A stretch of 64,000 nucleotides of DNA from CAWDDG01 sp963801065 (GCA_963801065.1 CAWDDG010000008.1:744001-808000); one strand, 5' to 3'; shown: positions 41,508 to 52,087, counted from the stretch's first letter. Translations and numbers: made by a program. Notes: generated by a model from the sequence alone, not told the origin.

Positions 41508-44500
41508 ATGACCGAGACGGTGAGCGGCCAGGGTCGAAACGGCGGCGGCGCCAAGCGCGCCCTCCAGCCGAAGACGCTCGACGCGGCGCGGGGTCTCACC
41601 ATCGACCGGATCTTCACCACGCCGGGGATCCACCCTTACGACGAGTTGACCTGGGAGCGGCGCGACGTCGTCCAGCAGAACTGGCGGACCGGCGAGACCG
41701 TGTTCGAGCAGCGCGGCGTCGAGTTCCCCGACTTCTGGTCCGTCAACGCCTCGACGATCGTCACGAGCAAGTACTTCCGCGGCGCCGTCGGCACCGACGC
41801 CCGCGAGTGGAGCCTGCGCCAACTCGTCGACCGGGTCGTCAAGACCTACCGCAAGGCCGGCGAGGACTACGGCTACTTCGCCTCACCCGACGACGCAGAG
41901 GTCTTCGAGCACGAGCTCGCCTGGATGCTCGTCCACCAGGTGTTCTCGTTCAACTCCCCGGTCTGGTTCAACGTCGGCACCCCATCCCCGCAGCAGGTCA
42001 GCGCGTGCCAGCCATACGACGCTCTGGTCAGCACACCGGCGGGCCTCGTGCCCATCGGCAAGCTGGTCGAGGACGACGCAGTCGGTATGAAGGTCTACGA
42101 CGCACACGGGCTCACCAGCATCGTGGCGACGAAGGCCAATGGTGTGAAGGACGTGTTGCGCCTGCACACGAAGGCGGGCTATTCCCTCGACGTCACTGCC
42201 GACCACCTGGTCTGGAAGAGCACCGGTGCGGGCACCGGACGTTTCGTCGAAGCGGGCACGCTCGTCCCGCGCGACCTGCTCGAGTTCGTCGACGCTGAGT
42301 TCGACGCTCCGCTTCAGTTCCCGGAGATCACTCGTATCGAACGGCTCGGGTCGATGGAGGTCTACGACATCCAGACCCAGAGCGGCGAATACCTCTCCGG
42401 CGGTCTGCGAGTGCACAACTGCTTCATCCTCGCCGTCGACGACTCGATGACCTCGATCCTGAACTGGTACCGCGAGGAAGGGCTGATCTTCAAGGGCGGT
42501 TCGGGCGCCGGGCTCAACCTGTCCCGGATCCGGTCCAGCAAGGAGCTGCTCTCATCGGGCGGCACGGCGTCGGGCCCGGTGAGCTTCATGCGCGGCGCCG
42601 ACGCGAGCGCCGGCACGATCAAGTCCGGCGGCGCCACCCGACGGGCCGCCAAGATGGTCGTGCTCGACGTCGACCACCCCGACATCGAGGAGTTCGTCGA
42701 GACCAAGGCGCGTGAGGAGGACAAGATCCGCGCCCTGCGCGACGCAGGCTTCGACATGGACCTCGGCGGCAAGGACATCGTGTCCGTGCAGTACCAGAAC
42801 GCGAACAACTCCGTCCGCGTCTCCGACGAGTTCATGCAGGCGGTTGAGGACGACGACCCATTCAACCTTCGGGCACGGCTGACCGGCGAGGTCATCGAAA
42901 CCGTCGACGCGAAGAACCTGTTCCGCAAGATGGCACAGGCCGCCTGGGAGTGCGCCGACCCGGGCATCCAGTACGACAGCACGATCAACGACTGGCACAC
43001 CAATCCTGAAACGGGACGAATCACCGCAAGTAACCCTTGTTCCGAGTATTTGAGTCTCGACAATTCGTCCTGCAACCTCGCCAGCCTCAATCTGCTCAAG
43101 TTCCTGCGCGACGACGGCACGTTCGACGCCGACCAGTTCCGCCGCTGCGTCGAGCTCGTCATCACCGCAATGGACATCTCGATCTGCTTCGCCGACTTCC
43201 CGACCGAGGCGATCACCGAGACGACGAGGGCCTACCGTCAGCTCGGCATCGGCTACGCCAACCTGGGCGCTCTGCTCATGGCGACCGGTCACGGCTACGA
43301 CTCGCCGGCCGGGCGCTCGCTGGCCGCGTCGATCACCTCGCTGATGACCGGTGCCGCCTACAAACGGTCCGCCGAACTGGCTGGCGTTGTCGGCCCGTAC
43401 GACGGCTACGCCCGCAACGCCGACGCCCACAAGCGGGTCATGCGCAAGCACGCCGCGGCCAATGATGCACTGCGGACTCTCGACGAGGTCGACAAGCCGA
43501 TCCACGCGCTGGCAACCCAGGTATGGCAGGAGTGCCTGGCGATCGGATCGGACAAAGGGTGGCGAAACGCTCAAGCGAGCCTTCTCGCACCTACCGGTAC
43601 AATTGGGTTGATGATGGACTGCGACACGACCGGGGTCGAACCCGACCTGGCACTCGTCAAGTTCAAGAAGCTCGTCGGCGGCGGGTCGATGCAGATCGTC
43701 AACCAGACGGTGCCGCGTGCCCTGCGCAAGCTCGGCTACCAGGAGGAGCAGGTCGAGGCGGTCGTCGAGCACATCGCCGAGCACGGCAACGTCGTCGACG
43801 CGCCGGGGTTGCGTCAGGAGCACTACGAGGTCTTCGACTGCGCCATGGGCGTGCGCTCCATCAAGCCGATGGGGCACGTGAACATGATGGCGGCGGTCCA
43901 ACCGCACTTGAGCGGGGCCATTTCCAAAACGGTCAACTTGCCCGAATCGGCCACAGTGGAAGAAATCGAGCATATCTACTTCGAAGGCTGGAAGCTGGGC
44001 CTGAAGGCGCTGGCCATCTACCGCGACAACTGCAAGGTGGGCCAGCCGCTGTCGGCCTCGAAGCGGTCCGGCACCGAGGCCGCGGGGGCGCCGGGGGCCG
44101 AGGCGGCGCGTGAGGTCGTCGTCGAGTACCGGCCGACGCGCCGGCGGCTGCCGAAGTCGCGGCCGAGCCGCACCACGTCGTTCACGGTCGGTGGGGCCGA
44201 GGGATACATGACCGCGGGCTCCTATCCGGACGACGGGCTCGGCGAGGTCTTCCTGAAGCTCGGCAAGCAGGGCTCGACGCTGGCCGGGGTCATGGACGCC
44301 TTCTCGATCGCGATCTCCATCGCGTTGCAGTACGGCGTGCCGCTGGAGACCTACGTCCAGAAATTCACCAACATGCGCTTCGAGCCGTCGGGCATGACCG
44401 ACGACCCGGACGTGCGGATGGCCCAGAGCGTGGTCGACTACATCTTCCGTCGGCTGGCGCTGGACTACCTGCCCTTCGACGAACGGTCGGCGCTCGGCAT

Positions 44501-44846
44501 CCACACGGCGGCCGAGAGGGTCCGGCAGCTCGACACCGGCGAGTACGCCCCGATCGAGGACGACGTCGACGTCGAGGCGATGCGCCAGTCCGCGCCGGTC
44601 GAGAAGCCGGCGACGGAGGCACCGGGTGAGGACGGGTCCGACGCCGACGGGGTCGGCGCCGAGGAAGTCATCGAGGCGACCGCCAAGGCCGCGCCGGCTC
44701 AGGCCCACACGTCGACCGAACTCCTGGACGTCATGCTGGGCACATCCACCGACGCGCCCCTGTGCTTCACCTGCGGCACCAAGATGCGCCCGGCGGGCAG
44801 CTGCTACGTGTGCGAGGGTTGCGGCTCCACCAGCGGTTGCAGCTGA
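41508..44846 (+). CDS. nrdJ: Adenosylcobalamin-dependent (class II) ribonucleotide reductase with mini-intein
   Basis: 1112-residue precursor; removing the 138-residue intein gives 974, typical of NrdJ. Extein hallmarks are SFNSPVWFNVGT, GGSGAGLNLSRIRSS, the finger-loop region NPCSEYLSLDNSSCNLASLN, LLAPTGTIGLMMDCDTTGVEP and a zinc/redox tail CFTCGTKMRPAGSCYVCEGCG. It reduces ribonucleotides to deoxyribonucleotides using a cobalamin-generated thiyl radical, independent of oxygen. The intein sits at the SAC/CFILAVDDSM site. The neighbouring nrdR is the expected regulator. Confidence 0.96.
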   Translation: MTETVSGQGRNGGGAKRALQPKTLDAARGLTIDRIFTTPGIHPYDELTWERRDVVQQNWRTGETVFEQRGVEFPDFWSVNASTIVTSKYFRGAVGTDAREWSLRQLVDRVVKTYRKAGEDYGYFASPDDAEVFEHELAWMLVHQVFSFNSPVWFNVGTPSPQQVSACQPYDALVSTPAGLVPIGKLVEDDAVGMKVYDAHGLTSIVATKANGVKDVLRLHTKAGYSLDVTADHLVWKSTGAGTGRFVEAGTLVPRDLLEFVDAEFDAPLQFPEITRIERLGSMEVYDIQTQSGEYLSGGLRVHNCFILAVDDSMTSILNWYREEGLIFKGGSGAGLNLSRIRSSKELLSSGGTASGPVSFMRGADASAGTIKSGGATRRAAKMVVLDVDHPDIEEFVETKAREEDKIRALRDAGFDMDLGGKDIVSVQYQNANNSVRVSDEFMQAVEDDDPFNLRARLTGEVIETVDAKNLFRKMAQAAWECADPGIQYDSTINDWHTNPETGRITASNPCSEYLSLDNSSCNLASLNLLKFLRDDGTFDADQFRRCVELVITAMDISICFADFPTEAITETTRAYRQLGIGYANLGALLMATGHGYDSPAGRSLAASITSLMTGAAYKRSAELAGVVGPYDGYARNADAHKRVMRKHAAANDALRTLDEVDKPIHALATQVWQECLAIGSDKGWRNAQASLLAPTGTIGLMMDCDTTGVEPDLALVKFKKLVGGGSMQIVNQTVPRALRKLGYQEEQVEAVVEHIAEHGNVVDAPGLRQEHYEVFDCAMGVRSIKPMGHVNMMAAVQPHLSGAISKTVNLPESATVEEIEHIYFEGWKLGLKALAIYRDNCKVGQPLSASKRSGTEAAGAPGAEAAREVVVEYRPTRRRLPKSRPSRTTSFTVGGAEGYMTAGSYPDDGLGEVFLKLGKQGSTLAGVMDAFSIAISIALQYGVPLETYVQKFTNMRFEPSGMTDDPDVRMAQSVVDYIFRRLALDYLPFDERSALGIHTAAERVRQLDTGEYAPIEDDVDVEAMRQSAPVEKPATEAPGEDGSDADGVGAEEVIEATAKAAPAQAHTSTELLDVMLGTSTDAPLCFTCGTKMRPAGSCYVCEGCGSTSGCS
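42006..42419 (+). mobile_element. NrdJ mini-intein
   Basis: 138 residues in frame, from Cys (CQPYDALVSTPAGLVPIGKL) to LSGGLRVHN before extein Cys +1. Block B contains the T-x-D-H motif (SLDVTADHLVW) and block F is MEVYDIQTQSGEYLSGG. No LAGLIDADG motif is present, so it should splice but cannot home. It keeps the flanking frame exactly. Confidence 0.93.
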
Positions 44847-44866
44847 GCTCCTGGCACGGCTGTAGG

Positions 44867-44893
44867 CGCCCGGCCTCTGTCGGAGGCCGGGCG
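44867..44893 (+). terminator. Hairpin terminator after nrdJ
   Basis: CGCCCGGCCTC and GAGGCCGGGCG form a perfect 11-bp stem with a TGTCG loop, 20 bp past the nrdJ stop and before the next gene's ribosome-binding site. No T-run follows. Confidence 0.65.
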
Positions 44894-44937
44894 TACGCTG
44901 ACCGGCGCCCGACGGGAGGACGCCACGAGGAGGCGAC

Positions 44938-46129
44938 GTGCCAGAGACCGGACCCACCCCAGCCGCCCGGACCGAGGCCGTCGCCGCCGCGATGAGCAGG
45001 TTCCTCGACTTCGTCGCCCTGTGGGACGGCATCCGGCTGGAGCCCGACGTGTGCGACTTCGCCTTCGGGAACCCGCAGGAGCTTCCGTTGCCGGAGTTCA
45101 CGGCGGCGATCAGGCGGCACGCCGAGCCCCAGGACAAGGACTGGTTCGCCTACAAGCGCTCCGAGCCCGAGCCGCGTGCCGTCGTCGCGAAGGCGCTGCG
45201 CGAGTGGCGCGGCCTGCCTTTCGAACCCGAGGACATCGCGCTTACCACCGGCGCGTTCGGCGCACTCGTGGACGGCCTTCCGGGCATTCCTCGATCCTGG
45301 CGACGAGGTGGTGTTCTCGCTGCCGCCATGGTTCCTCTACGAGCCGATGCTCCTGGCCGCCGACGCCGTGCCCGTGAAGGTGCCGGTCCGGGCCGACGAC
45401 CACGACCTCGACCTGGACGCGATCGGGTCGGCGATCGGGCCGCGGACCCGCGCGGTGATCGTCAACACGCCGAACAACCCGACCGGGCGCATCTACCCGC
45501 CGCGGACGCTCGCGGCGCTGGCCGACCTGCTGGCCGATGCGTCACAGCGATGGGGGAGGGCCATCTGGCTGATCTCGGACGAACCGTACGCGCGGTTGGT
45601 GTACAGCGACGCCGAGTTCCGCAGCCCGAGCGAGTTCTACCCCTACACGCTGATCGCATACAGCTATGCCAAGGTCCTACTCACCCCGGGCCAGCGCATC
45701 GGCTGGCTGGCGCTGTCGCCGTCGATACCCGACCGTGCACCGCTGCGCCGGGCGATCGAGCTCGCCCAGATCGCCGGTGGCTGGCTGTTCCCCAACGCGG
45801 TCATGCAGTACGCGGTCGGCGACCTCGAGCAGATGTCGATCGACCTGGTCGGTCTCGAGGCCAAGCGAGACCGGCTCACCCGCGAGCTACGGTCGGCGGG
45901 CTACGACCTGCGCTCGCCGGAAGGGACCTTCTACCTGTGGGTGCGCTCACCGGTCGCGGACGACGTCGCGTTCAGCCGCGGGCTCGCCGACCACAAGGTC
46001 CTCGTCCTGCCGGGAACGGCCTGCGAGGCGCCTGGGTACTTCCGGATCTCGCTGACTGCCACCGACGACATGATCGACCGGGCACTCCCGGCACTTCGAG
46101 CAGCGGCCGAGGAGGCCGCGCGTGGCTGA
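44938..46129 (+). CDS. PLP-dependent class I/II aminotransferase (one frame break)
   Basis: From GTG with GAGGAGG upstream. The N-terminus (DVCDFAFGNPQELPLPEF; DIALTTGAFGALVD) is in one frame. An extra base near 45275 shifts it; FRAFLDPGDEVVFSLPPWFLYEPML continues. PLP-fold motifs are VIVNTPNNPTGRIYPP, SDEPYARLVY and the Schiff-base Lys in IAYSYAKVLLTPGQRIGW. The joined product is about 396 residues. The family includes AspC and DapC-like enzymes; substrate not determinable here. The next gene's start overlaps its stop by 8 bp. Confidence 0.88.
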
Positions 46130-46868
46130 GCATCCGCGCCGTCAGGTGCGTACGGCGGTCGTGTGGGAGGTCCTGTCCGAGGTGCTGACCGCGCGACAGG
46201 CGGCGAGCGGGCACGAGACCCTCGACGTGGTCGACGCCGGCGGTGGGACAGGTGGGTTCGCCGTCCCGCTCGCAGAGCAGGGGCACCGCGTCACCGTCGT
46301 CGATCCCAGCCCCGATGCGCTGGCGGCCCTCACCCGCCGGGCAGCGGAGAAGGGCGTCGGTGGGCGGGTGACAGCGGTGCAGGGCGACGCCGCGGGCATG
46401 GCCGACCTGCTCGGCGTCGCCGGCGCCGACGTCGTGCTCTGCCACGGCGTCCTCGAGGTCGTGGACGATCCGGCCGAGGCGCTGCGTGGGGTGGTCGCCG
46501 TGCTCCGTCCCGATGGCGTCGCCAGCGTGCTGGTCGCTCAGCGGTCTGCTGCCGTGCTCGCCCGGGCCGTCGCCGGTCACGTCGACGACGCCCGCCGTGC
46601 TCTCACCGATCCGGACGGCCGATGGGGTGACGGTGACCCGCTGCCGCGGCGATTCGACGAGAAACCACTACTCGCCCTGTTCGAAGGGGTCGGCCTGCGG
46701 GTCCATGCGCTGCACGGCGTGCGGGTATTCGCCGATCTCGTGCCTGGTGCCATCGCCGACGAGCCGGCGGGTGCACAGGCGCTACGCGACCTCGAGGCCG
46801 CGGCGACCGAGGATCCGACGTTTCGGGCGGTCGCCGCGCAGCTGCACGTCCTGGCGAGCCCGGCCTGA
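46122..46868 (+). CDS. Class I SAM-dependent methyltransferase
   Basis: 248 residues from GTG (MAEHPRRQVRTAVVWEVLSEVL). SAM-binding motif I is VVDAGGGTGGFAVPLAEQG (about residues 35-53), VTVVDPSPDALAAL is motif II and VVLCHGVLEVVDDPAEALRG is motif IV. A related gene commonly sits upstream of DUF3040 genes in actinobacteria. The substrate, small molecule or RNA, is unknown. It overlaps the aminotransferase stop by 8 bp, so coupling is likely. Confidence 0.9.
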   Translation: MAEHPRRQVRTAVVWEVLSEVLTARQAASGHETLDVVDAGGGTGGFAVPLAEQGHRVTVVDPSPDALAALTRRAAEKGVGGRVTAVQGDAAGMADLLGVAGADVVLCHGVLEVVDDPAEALRGVVAVLRPDGVASVLVAQRSAAVLARAVAGHVDDARRALTDPDGRWGDGDPLPRRFDEKPLLALFEGVGLRVHALHGVRVFADLVPGAIADEPAGAQALRDLEAAATEDPTFRAVAAQLHVLASPA

Positions 46869-46957
46869 AGGTCAGCAGGGGTGGGTTGGCTTTCGTCCGG
46901 TCATCCGCACGCCTATGCTGAGCGCAGATACGCCAACGGCATTCGATGGAGGGACCG

Positions 46958-47383
46958 GTGCCTCTCTCCGATCATGAGCAGCGGCTGCTCCAGCAGATGG
47001 AGCAAGCGCTGTACGCCGAGGACCCGAAGTTCGCCACGACCATGCGCGGAGCGGACCTGCGTCGGCGTTACCGCCGGCGCGCGATCGCGGCCTCGTTCGT
47101 GTTCGTGCTTGGCATCGTCGTGCTCATGACCGGTGCTGTGACCGAGGTGATCCCGCTCGGGGTCGCCGGATTCGTCGTGATGCTGGCGTCCGCCTGGTAC
47201 GCGGTGACGTCGTGGCGACGGGTGCCCGCCGAGGGTGAGATCGGCACGTTCGACGCCCCCGCAACCGCGGAGAAGCCGCAGGCTCGCCGCCCAAGCCGAT
47301 CGGCGGCCACCCGCCGTCGTGGCTTCATGGAACGCATGGAGGAGCGCTGGCGCCGCCGCCGCGAGGGCGGCTCCGGTAGGTAG
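46958..47383 (+). CDS. DUF3040 family membrane protein
   Basis: 141 residues from GTG with GGAGGGA upstream. PLSDHEQRLLQQMEQALYAEDPKFA is the diagnostic DUF3040 N-terminus. Two membrane helices follow (AIAASFVFVLGIVVLMTGAV; VIPLGVAGFVVMLASAWYAV), then an Arg-rich C-terminal tail (RRRGFMERMEERWRRRREGG). Function unknown; widespread and conserved in actinobacteria near the division cluster. Confidence 0.92.
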   Translation: MPLSDHEQRLLQQMEQALYAEDPKFATTMRGADLRRRYRRRAIAASFVFVLGIVVLMTGAVTEVIPLGVAGFVVMLASAWYAVTSWRRVPAEGEIGTFDAPATAEKPQARRPSRSAATRRRGFMERMEERWRRRREGGSGR

Positions 47384-49730
47384 CTAGGTCCGACCCCACC
47401 GGGCGGGCAGGAGCCGGCCGGCCCGTTGGCGCATCCGTTCGCCTGCCAGGTCCGTCCAGTCGAGCCCGTCGGCGACCCGGTTCGCCGACACCATCACGAG
47501 GTCGCTCGTGGCCGACGGCCACAGCGCAGCCTTGATCCGGCGGATGCGCGGACGCGTGTGGAGCAGTGTGCGGCGGAGCATCGTGGAGTCCTCGCGCAGG
47601 CCTCCGGGGTCAGCCGGTTTCACCGAGTACCTGGCCCGCTCTGTCGTCGCGACAATGTGACCGAGCAGGTCGCGGGAGTCGGCGTCGAGGTTGGTTGCCG
47701 CAGCGACGCTGCGGCCCGTTCCGCGTGGTGTCGCGGCAGGGTCCCAGTCGAGGCCGGCGTCGCGGATGGTGTCGCGCAGGTCCGACCACGCGGCCTCGGC
47801 AGCGCGGACCGGGTCGCTTCCCGCCCGCCGCCACCGCAGGGCTCGCCGGAACCGGGCCACGACGGCCGGCAGCGCACCGATCAGTGAGATGATCCCTGCC
47901 GACAATGCCACCACCGGCCACGGGGAGGACGGCGACGTCGCGCCATCCGTCCCTCCCTGGCCCGCGCTGCCTGCGCCCTCGTCGGGCACGATCCCCTCGG
48001 CGGCTCCGGGTGCGGTCGGCTGTCCTGGCTGCGGTACCTGCCCGCCCTGGTCCGAGCCGTCTTCGACCGGCGGCACCGTCCAGGACGGCTGGCTGCCGGT
48101 GCGGGTAGCCGGCGTCGGCTCGAACGGCACCCAGCCCGTGCCCTCGAAGTACAGCTCCGGCCACGCGTGCGCGTCGTTCGCACGTACGACCCAGGTGCCG
48201 TCGTCCTGGCGTTCACCCTGCATGTAGCCGACCGCGACGCGGGCCGGGATGTCGACGATCCGGGCCATGATCGCCATGGCGGCCGCGTACTGCTCGCAGT
48301 AGCCCTGCCTGTTGTCCAGGAAGTTGACCAGGTCCGACGACGAGGTACCGGGCTCGGTGGACAGGTCATAGACGAACGTAGTGCGGAATACTCTTTGCAG
48401 CGCCACCGCCTTGTCGAAGGAGGTGGCGGCGTCCTCCGTTGCCCGTTCGGCCCACTCGGTCGCCTCGGCTGGCAGGTCGTCGGGCAGCGCGAGCATGTCG
48501 TCGAGCTCCTCGCCGGGCCGGCCAGCAGCCTGTAGCACATCTGCGTCCAGGTCGACGTCGAGCCGACCCACGGTGTACGAGGCACCGCGGGCGTCGCTCT
48601 CGGTGGAGACGACGTCGAGGGTGGCCCGGTCGTAGCGCCAGTCGCCGTCGATGTCGATCTCGGCGGCCGGGTAGGGCAGCGGCAGCCATGGCGAGCGGTA
48701 GTTCTCGTCGTCGATCTGGAACTGGAACTCGGTCCGGGTGTCGTCCTCGGTCAGGTCGAGGCCGGGCGGCGGGGCGATGCCCTGGGAGACGCGCTGTGAC
48801 TCTGGCACGCCGCGGCTCGAGGTCTTCCACTCCTCCCCAGTGAACAAGTCCAGCGCCGCCCGGCGGATGTAGCCGGGGGTGGGGTCGTCGGTGCGGTACT
48901 CGAGAACGCGCACGTCGTCCGGCAGCTCGAGCTCGCCCTTGAGATCGACGATCGGGTTGTCCGTGCGGATGGTGCGCCCACCGCCGTCGCCCGGACCACC
49001 GCGGCCGAACACCCCCTCGGCAAGGCCCGGAAGAAGGGCCGGCAGGGCGACGGCGGCCGCGACCGCCACGGCTCCGACCCGGCGTCCGTTGCGGGCCAGC
49101 GAGTCCGTCTCGGGTATGCCGCTGTGCGACGCGGACGGTCCGGCCGACCGGCCCCATCGGACGACCCTGGTGCGTCCTTCGGCGACCAGCATCATGAGGA
49201 ACCCCACCGCGGGCGGGATGAACCAGATCCACGAGAGCCCGCCGGGTGCGACCGATGCGGCGACGGCGTAGACCCCGCCCAGGGCGATGCCCGCGAGCGG
49301 TACGCGGCGCATCCCGACCGCGAAGAGGTCGACGAGCACGGCGACCAGGCCGGCGCCGCCGACCAGCAGCAGGAGCATGCCCCGGCCGACCGGGACCGGG
49401 GGAGCGTACTGGGCAACGCGCGTCGATGCCGTCGAGGAACACGTTGAACAGCCGCTTGGCCCACGCTGCGTTCGGCACCAGCACGAACCAGGCGACGTCG
49501 CTCGCGACGAGCACACCCAGCCACAGCACGAGAGCGCCGAGCTGACCAAGCGGGACGAGCGGCCTCGGCACGTGGATGCGGCGCAGTCCCAGGCCGGTGG
49601 CCGCCACCAATGCGATGGCGACAGCGGCCGGAACGGTCCACGCGCGCGTCTCGGTGATCGGTCCGAGAGGAAGCACCGACAGGCCGGCGGCCACCGCACC
49701 GACCACGGTCAGTCGGGTGCCGCCGGTCAC
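47384..49730 (-). CDS. Transglutaminase-like membrane protein with DUF3488-type N-terminus (one frame break)
   Basis: About 781 residues, GTG start overlapping the DUF58 stop (GTGA). N-terminal helices (LTVVGAVAAGLSVLPLGPITE; VPAAVAIALVAATGLGL; LGALVLWLGVLVASDVAWFVLV) are in one frame. An extra base near 49430, after FLDGID, shifts to RVAQYAPPVPVGRGMLLLLVGG. The central transglutaminase core has catalytic Cys in NRQGYCEQYAAAMAIMARI, His in NDAHAWPELYFEG and Asp-like context in WVPFEPTP. A Gly/Pro linker, one late helix and a DUF4129-like tail follow. Probably envelope-associated, partner of MoxR and DUF58. Confidence 0.88.
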
Positions 49731-51064
49731 GCCACGCCTCCGAGCTCGTCGCCCTCGTCGTCCCCGGCAGCGGCCGGAGCGGGGACGAGGCGGCGGGCGC
49801 GGTGGATGCCGAGCCGCTCCCACACCGTGGCCAGGTGTTCGCCTCGGGTCACGGTGACGACGCCCCAGCCGGCCCGGCGGAGGATCTGGGCCGTCTCCGT
49901 GAGCCGGTCCTGCTCGGCCGCGAGCACGCCGGGCGCCACCGAGGTCCACGAGACGGAATCGAGCATGATCGCGAGCGCGGCCGTCGAGCCGTGACGCAGC
50001 TTCGCCACGAGCGTCGCCTCCCGGGGATGCAGGCGGCCGAGGATGCCGATCAGCAGCCCCGTCGCCGCTCCTGCGCCGCTCAGCAGGTCGGGCCAACGGC
50101 CGACCGACGCGTCGCGTGACGCCGAGACGACGGCGAGCGCGTCGAGCAGCGGGACCTCCGCCGCCGCGGACCCGCCTCCAGGGTCGTGCCACGCACCGCT
50201 CACCGTGCCGCCCTCGTCGGTGACGAGCCGCACGGCATATCCGCGACCGGCCAGGTGCACGCCCACCGAGGCGGCTGCCGTGACCGCGTACTCCAGGGAC
50301 GAGTCGGTGCCGTGGCCTGCGTGGGCGTTGACCCTGGTGTCGAGCAGCAGCGTGGCCCGGCTCTGCCAGGGCTGCTCCTCGCGACGGACCATGAGCTCGT
50401 CGTGGTGGGCCGTGGCCCGCCAGTGGACCCGCCGCATGTCGTCGCCGTGTCGGTATGACCGTATGGTCGCGTCCTCCTCACCTGCGCTGGCGACCGACCG
50501 GGGTCGGCTCTCGCCGCTGCCGCTCCACTCGCCGATCAGCCGGACCGCCGGTAGCGGGACGACTTCGGGAGTCACCGTCACCGTTGCGGTCTCGCTGAAC
50601 GCCCGCCGCAGCTCGACCAGACCGAACGGGTCGGTGATCCGCACCGTGAGCGGGCCCAGCGTGTACCGGCCGCGGAGGTCGGCATGCACGTCGTAGCTGA
50701 CCTCGCGGCGGAACCTCGACCAGACGTGGTCGAGGACGAACCGAGGCCGGTTGCCCAGCGCGTACGGCAGGGTGTCCTCGACGAGCAGGACGCCGGTGGG
50801 GATGCGGGCCAGGTTCTGCAGGACCAACCGCACGGTCGCCGGCGTACGGACCGGCGTCCGTGGCGGCTCGACCACGCGGGACGCGGCCAGCCGCACCCTG
50901 CTGCGCAGCGCGACGAGCAGGCTGACCAGTGGCAGTGCCAACAGGAGGATGCCGACTCGCAGCAGATCCCGCTGGCCGACGCCGATCGCGGCGAACGACG
51001 CGAGCGCCCCCGCGGCGAGGAACAGGCCGCCGCGCCGGGTCAGACCGGACAGCAACTTGCCCAC
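49727..51064 (-). CDS. DUF58 domain-containing protein
   Basis: 445 residues. Two N-terminal membrane helices (GLFLAAGALASFAAIGV; LLRVGILLLALPLVSLLVAL) are followed by beta-rich sequence and the DUF58 signature IRSYRHGDDMRRVHWRATAHHDELMVREE-type core (visible as IRSYRHGDDMRRVHW). A vWA-like C-terminal half follows (SRATLLLDTRVNAHAGHG). DUF58 genes sit between MoxR and transglutaminase genes in most bacteria, suggesting a chaperone/maturation complex at the membrane. Starts GTG, 3 bp after the moxR stop. Confidence 0.93.
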   Translation of the reverse strand: MGKLLSGLTRRGGLFLAAGALASFAAIGVGQRDLLRVGILLLALPLVSLLVALRSRVRLAASRVVEPPRTPVRTPATVRLVLQNLARIPTGVLLVEDTLPYALGNRPRFVLDHVWSRFRREVSYDVHADLRGRYTLGPLTVRITDPFGLVELRRAFSETATVTVTPEVVPLPAVRLIGEWSGSGESRPRSVASAGEEDATIRSYRHGDDMRRVHWRATAHHDELMVRREEQPWQSRATLLLDTRVNAHAGHGTDSSLEYAVTAAASVGVHLAGRGYAVRLVTDEGGTVSGAWHDPGGGSAAAEVPLLDALAVVSASRDASVGRWPDLLSGAGAATGLLIGILGRLHPREATLVAKLRHGSTAALAIMLDSVSWTSVAPGVLAAEQDRLTETAQILRRAGWGVVTVTRGEHLATVWERLGIHRARRLVPAPAAAGDDEGDELGGVA

Positions 51065-51067
51065 GGG

Positions 51068-52087
51068 CTACCTGGCTCGGGTTCCGTCGGCGTCGGGTTG
51101 CGGCACCCTGGTCAGCAGGTCGGCGACGATCTGGGAGGCGTCGCGCCGACCGATCTGCGCCTCGGCGGTGGGCAGGAGCCGGTGCGCCAGGACGGGCACG
51201 GCGAGGTGCTTGATGTCATCGGGCAGCACGTAGGCGCGGTCGTTCAGCGCCGCCCACGCCTTGGCGGCACGGACGAGGTGCAGTGTGGCGCGAGGGGATG
51301 CGCCGAGCCGGAGGTCGGGGGAGCGGCGAGTCGCGTTGGCCAGGGCCACGCAGTACCTCCTTACCGCCGGCGAGACGTAGATGCCGCGCACGATGTCGAC
51401 CAGTTTGGCGACGTGCGCGGCATCCGCCACCGGTTCGAGGACGTCGAGCGCTTCCGCGCCGCCATGGGTCTCGATCATGTCCATCTCGTCGGCCTCGCCC
51501 GGGTAGCCCATGGCGAGGCGGGCCATGAAGCGGTCGCGCTGTGCCTCGGGCAACGGGTACGTGCCCTCCATCTCCACCGGGTTCTGGGTGGCGACGACCA
51601 TGAACGGCGGCTCGAGCATGTAGGTCGTGCCGTCGACGGTGACCTGGCGCTCCTCCATGCACTCCAGCAGGGCCGACTGCGTCTTGGGCGACGCGCGGTT
51701 GATCTCGTCACCGACGACGATGTTCGCGAACACGCCGCCCGGCTTGAACTCGAAGTCGCGGGTCTGCTGGTTGTACACGGACACGCCGGTGACATCGCTC
51801 GGCATCAGGTCCGGCGTGAACTGGATTCGCCGCACCGAACAGTTGATGGACCGGGCCAGCGACTTGGCCAGCATGGTCTTGCCGACGCCTGGGACGTCCT
51901 CGATCAGAAGGTGGCCCTCGGCCAGCAGCACCGTGAGTGCCAGCCGGATGACCTCGGGCTTGCCCTCGATGACCGTCTCGATGGCCGCCTGGATCCGGTC
52001 CGCGGTGTCGGCGAGCTCCGCGAGATCCGGGGTCGGCTGCTCCATCTGTGCATCGACGCCCCCGTGGGTCGTCGGACTCTGCGTCAC
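51068..52087 (-). CDS. MoxR-family AAA+ ATPase
   Basis: 339 residues from GTG with GGAGGAAC at ideal spacing; upstream open frame is ignored. Walker A is EDVPGVGKTMLAKSL, Walker B VVGDEINRASPKTQSALLECM, sensor 1 VVATQNPVEMEGTYPLPEAQRDRF, sensor 2 in SPRATLHLVRAAKAWA. MoxR proteins act as chaperones for vWA/DUF58 partners, here encoded directly downstream. First gene of the three-gene operon; 287 bp separate it from divergent mraZ. Confidence 0.95.
   Translation of the reverse strand: MTQSPTTHGGVDAQMEQPTPDLAELADTADRIQAAIETVIEGKPEVIRLALTVLLAEGHLLIEDVPGVGKTMLAKSLARSINCSVRRIQFTPDLMPSDVTGVSVYNQQTRDFEFKPGGVFANIVVGDEINRASPKTQSALLECMEERQVTVDGTTYMLEPPFMVVATQNPVEMEGTYPLPEAQRDRFMARLAMGYPGEADEMDMIETHGGAEALDVLEPVADAAHVAKLVDIVRGIYVSPAVRRYCVALANATRRSPDLRLGASPRATLHLVRAAKAWAALNDRAYVLPDDIKHLAVPVLAHRLLPTAEAQIGRRDASQIVADLLTRVPQPDADGTRAR

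Noticed and set aside
42552..45137. 861-codon open frame on the minus strand
   Set aside because: Antisense to nrdJ, no recognisable domain; a GC shadow.
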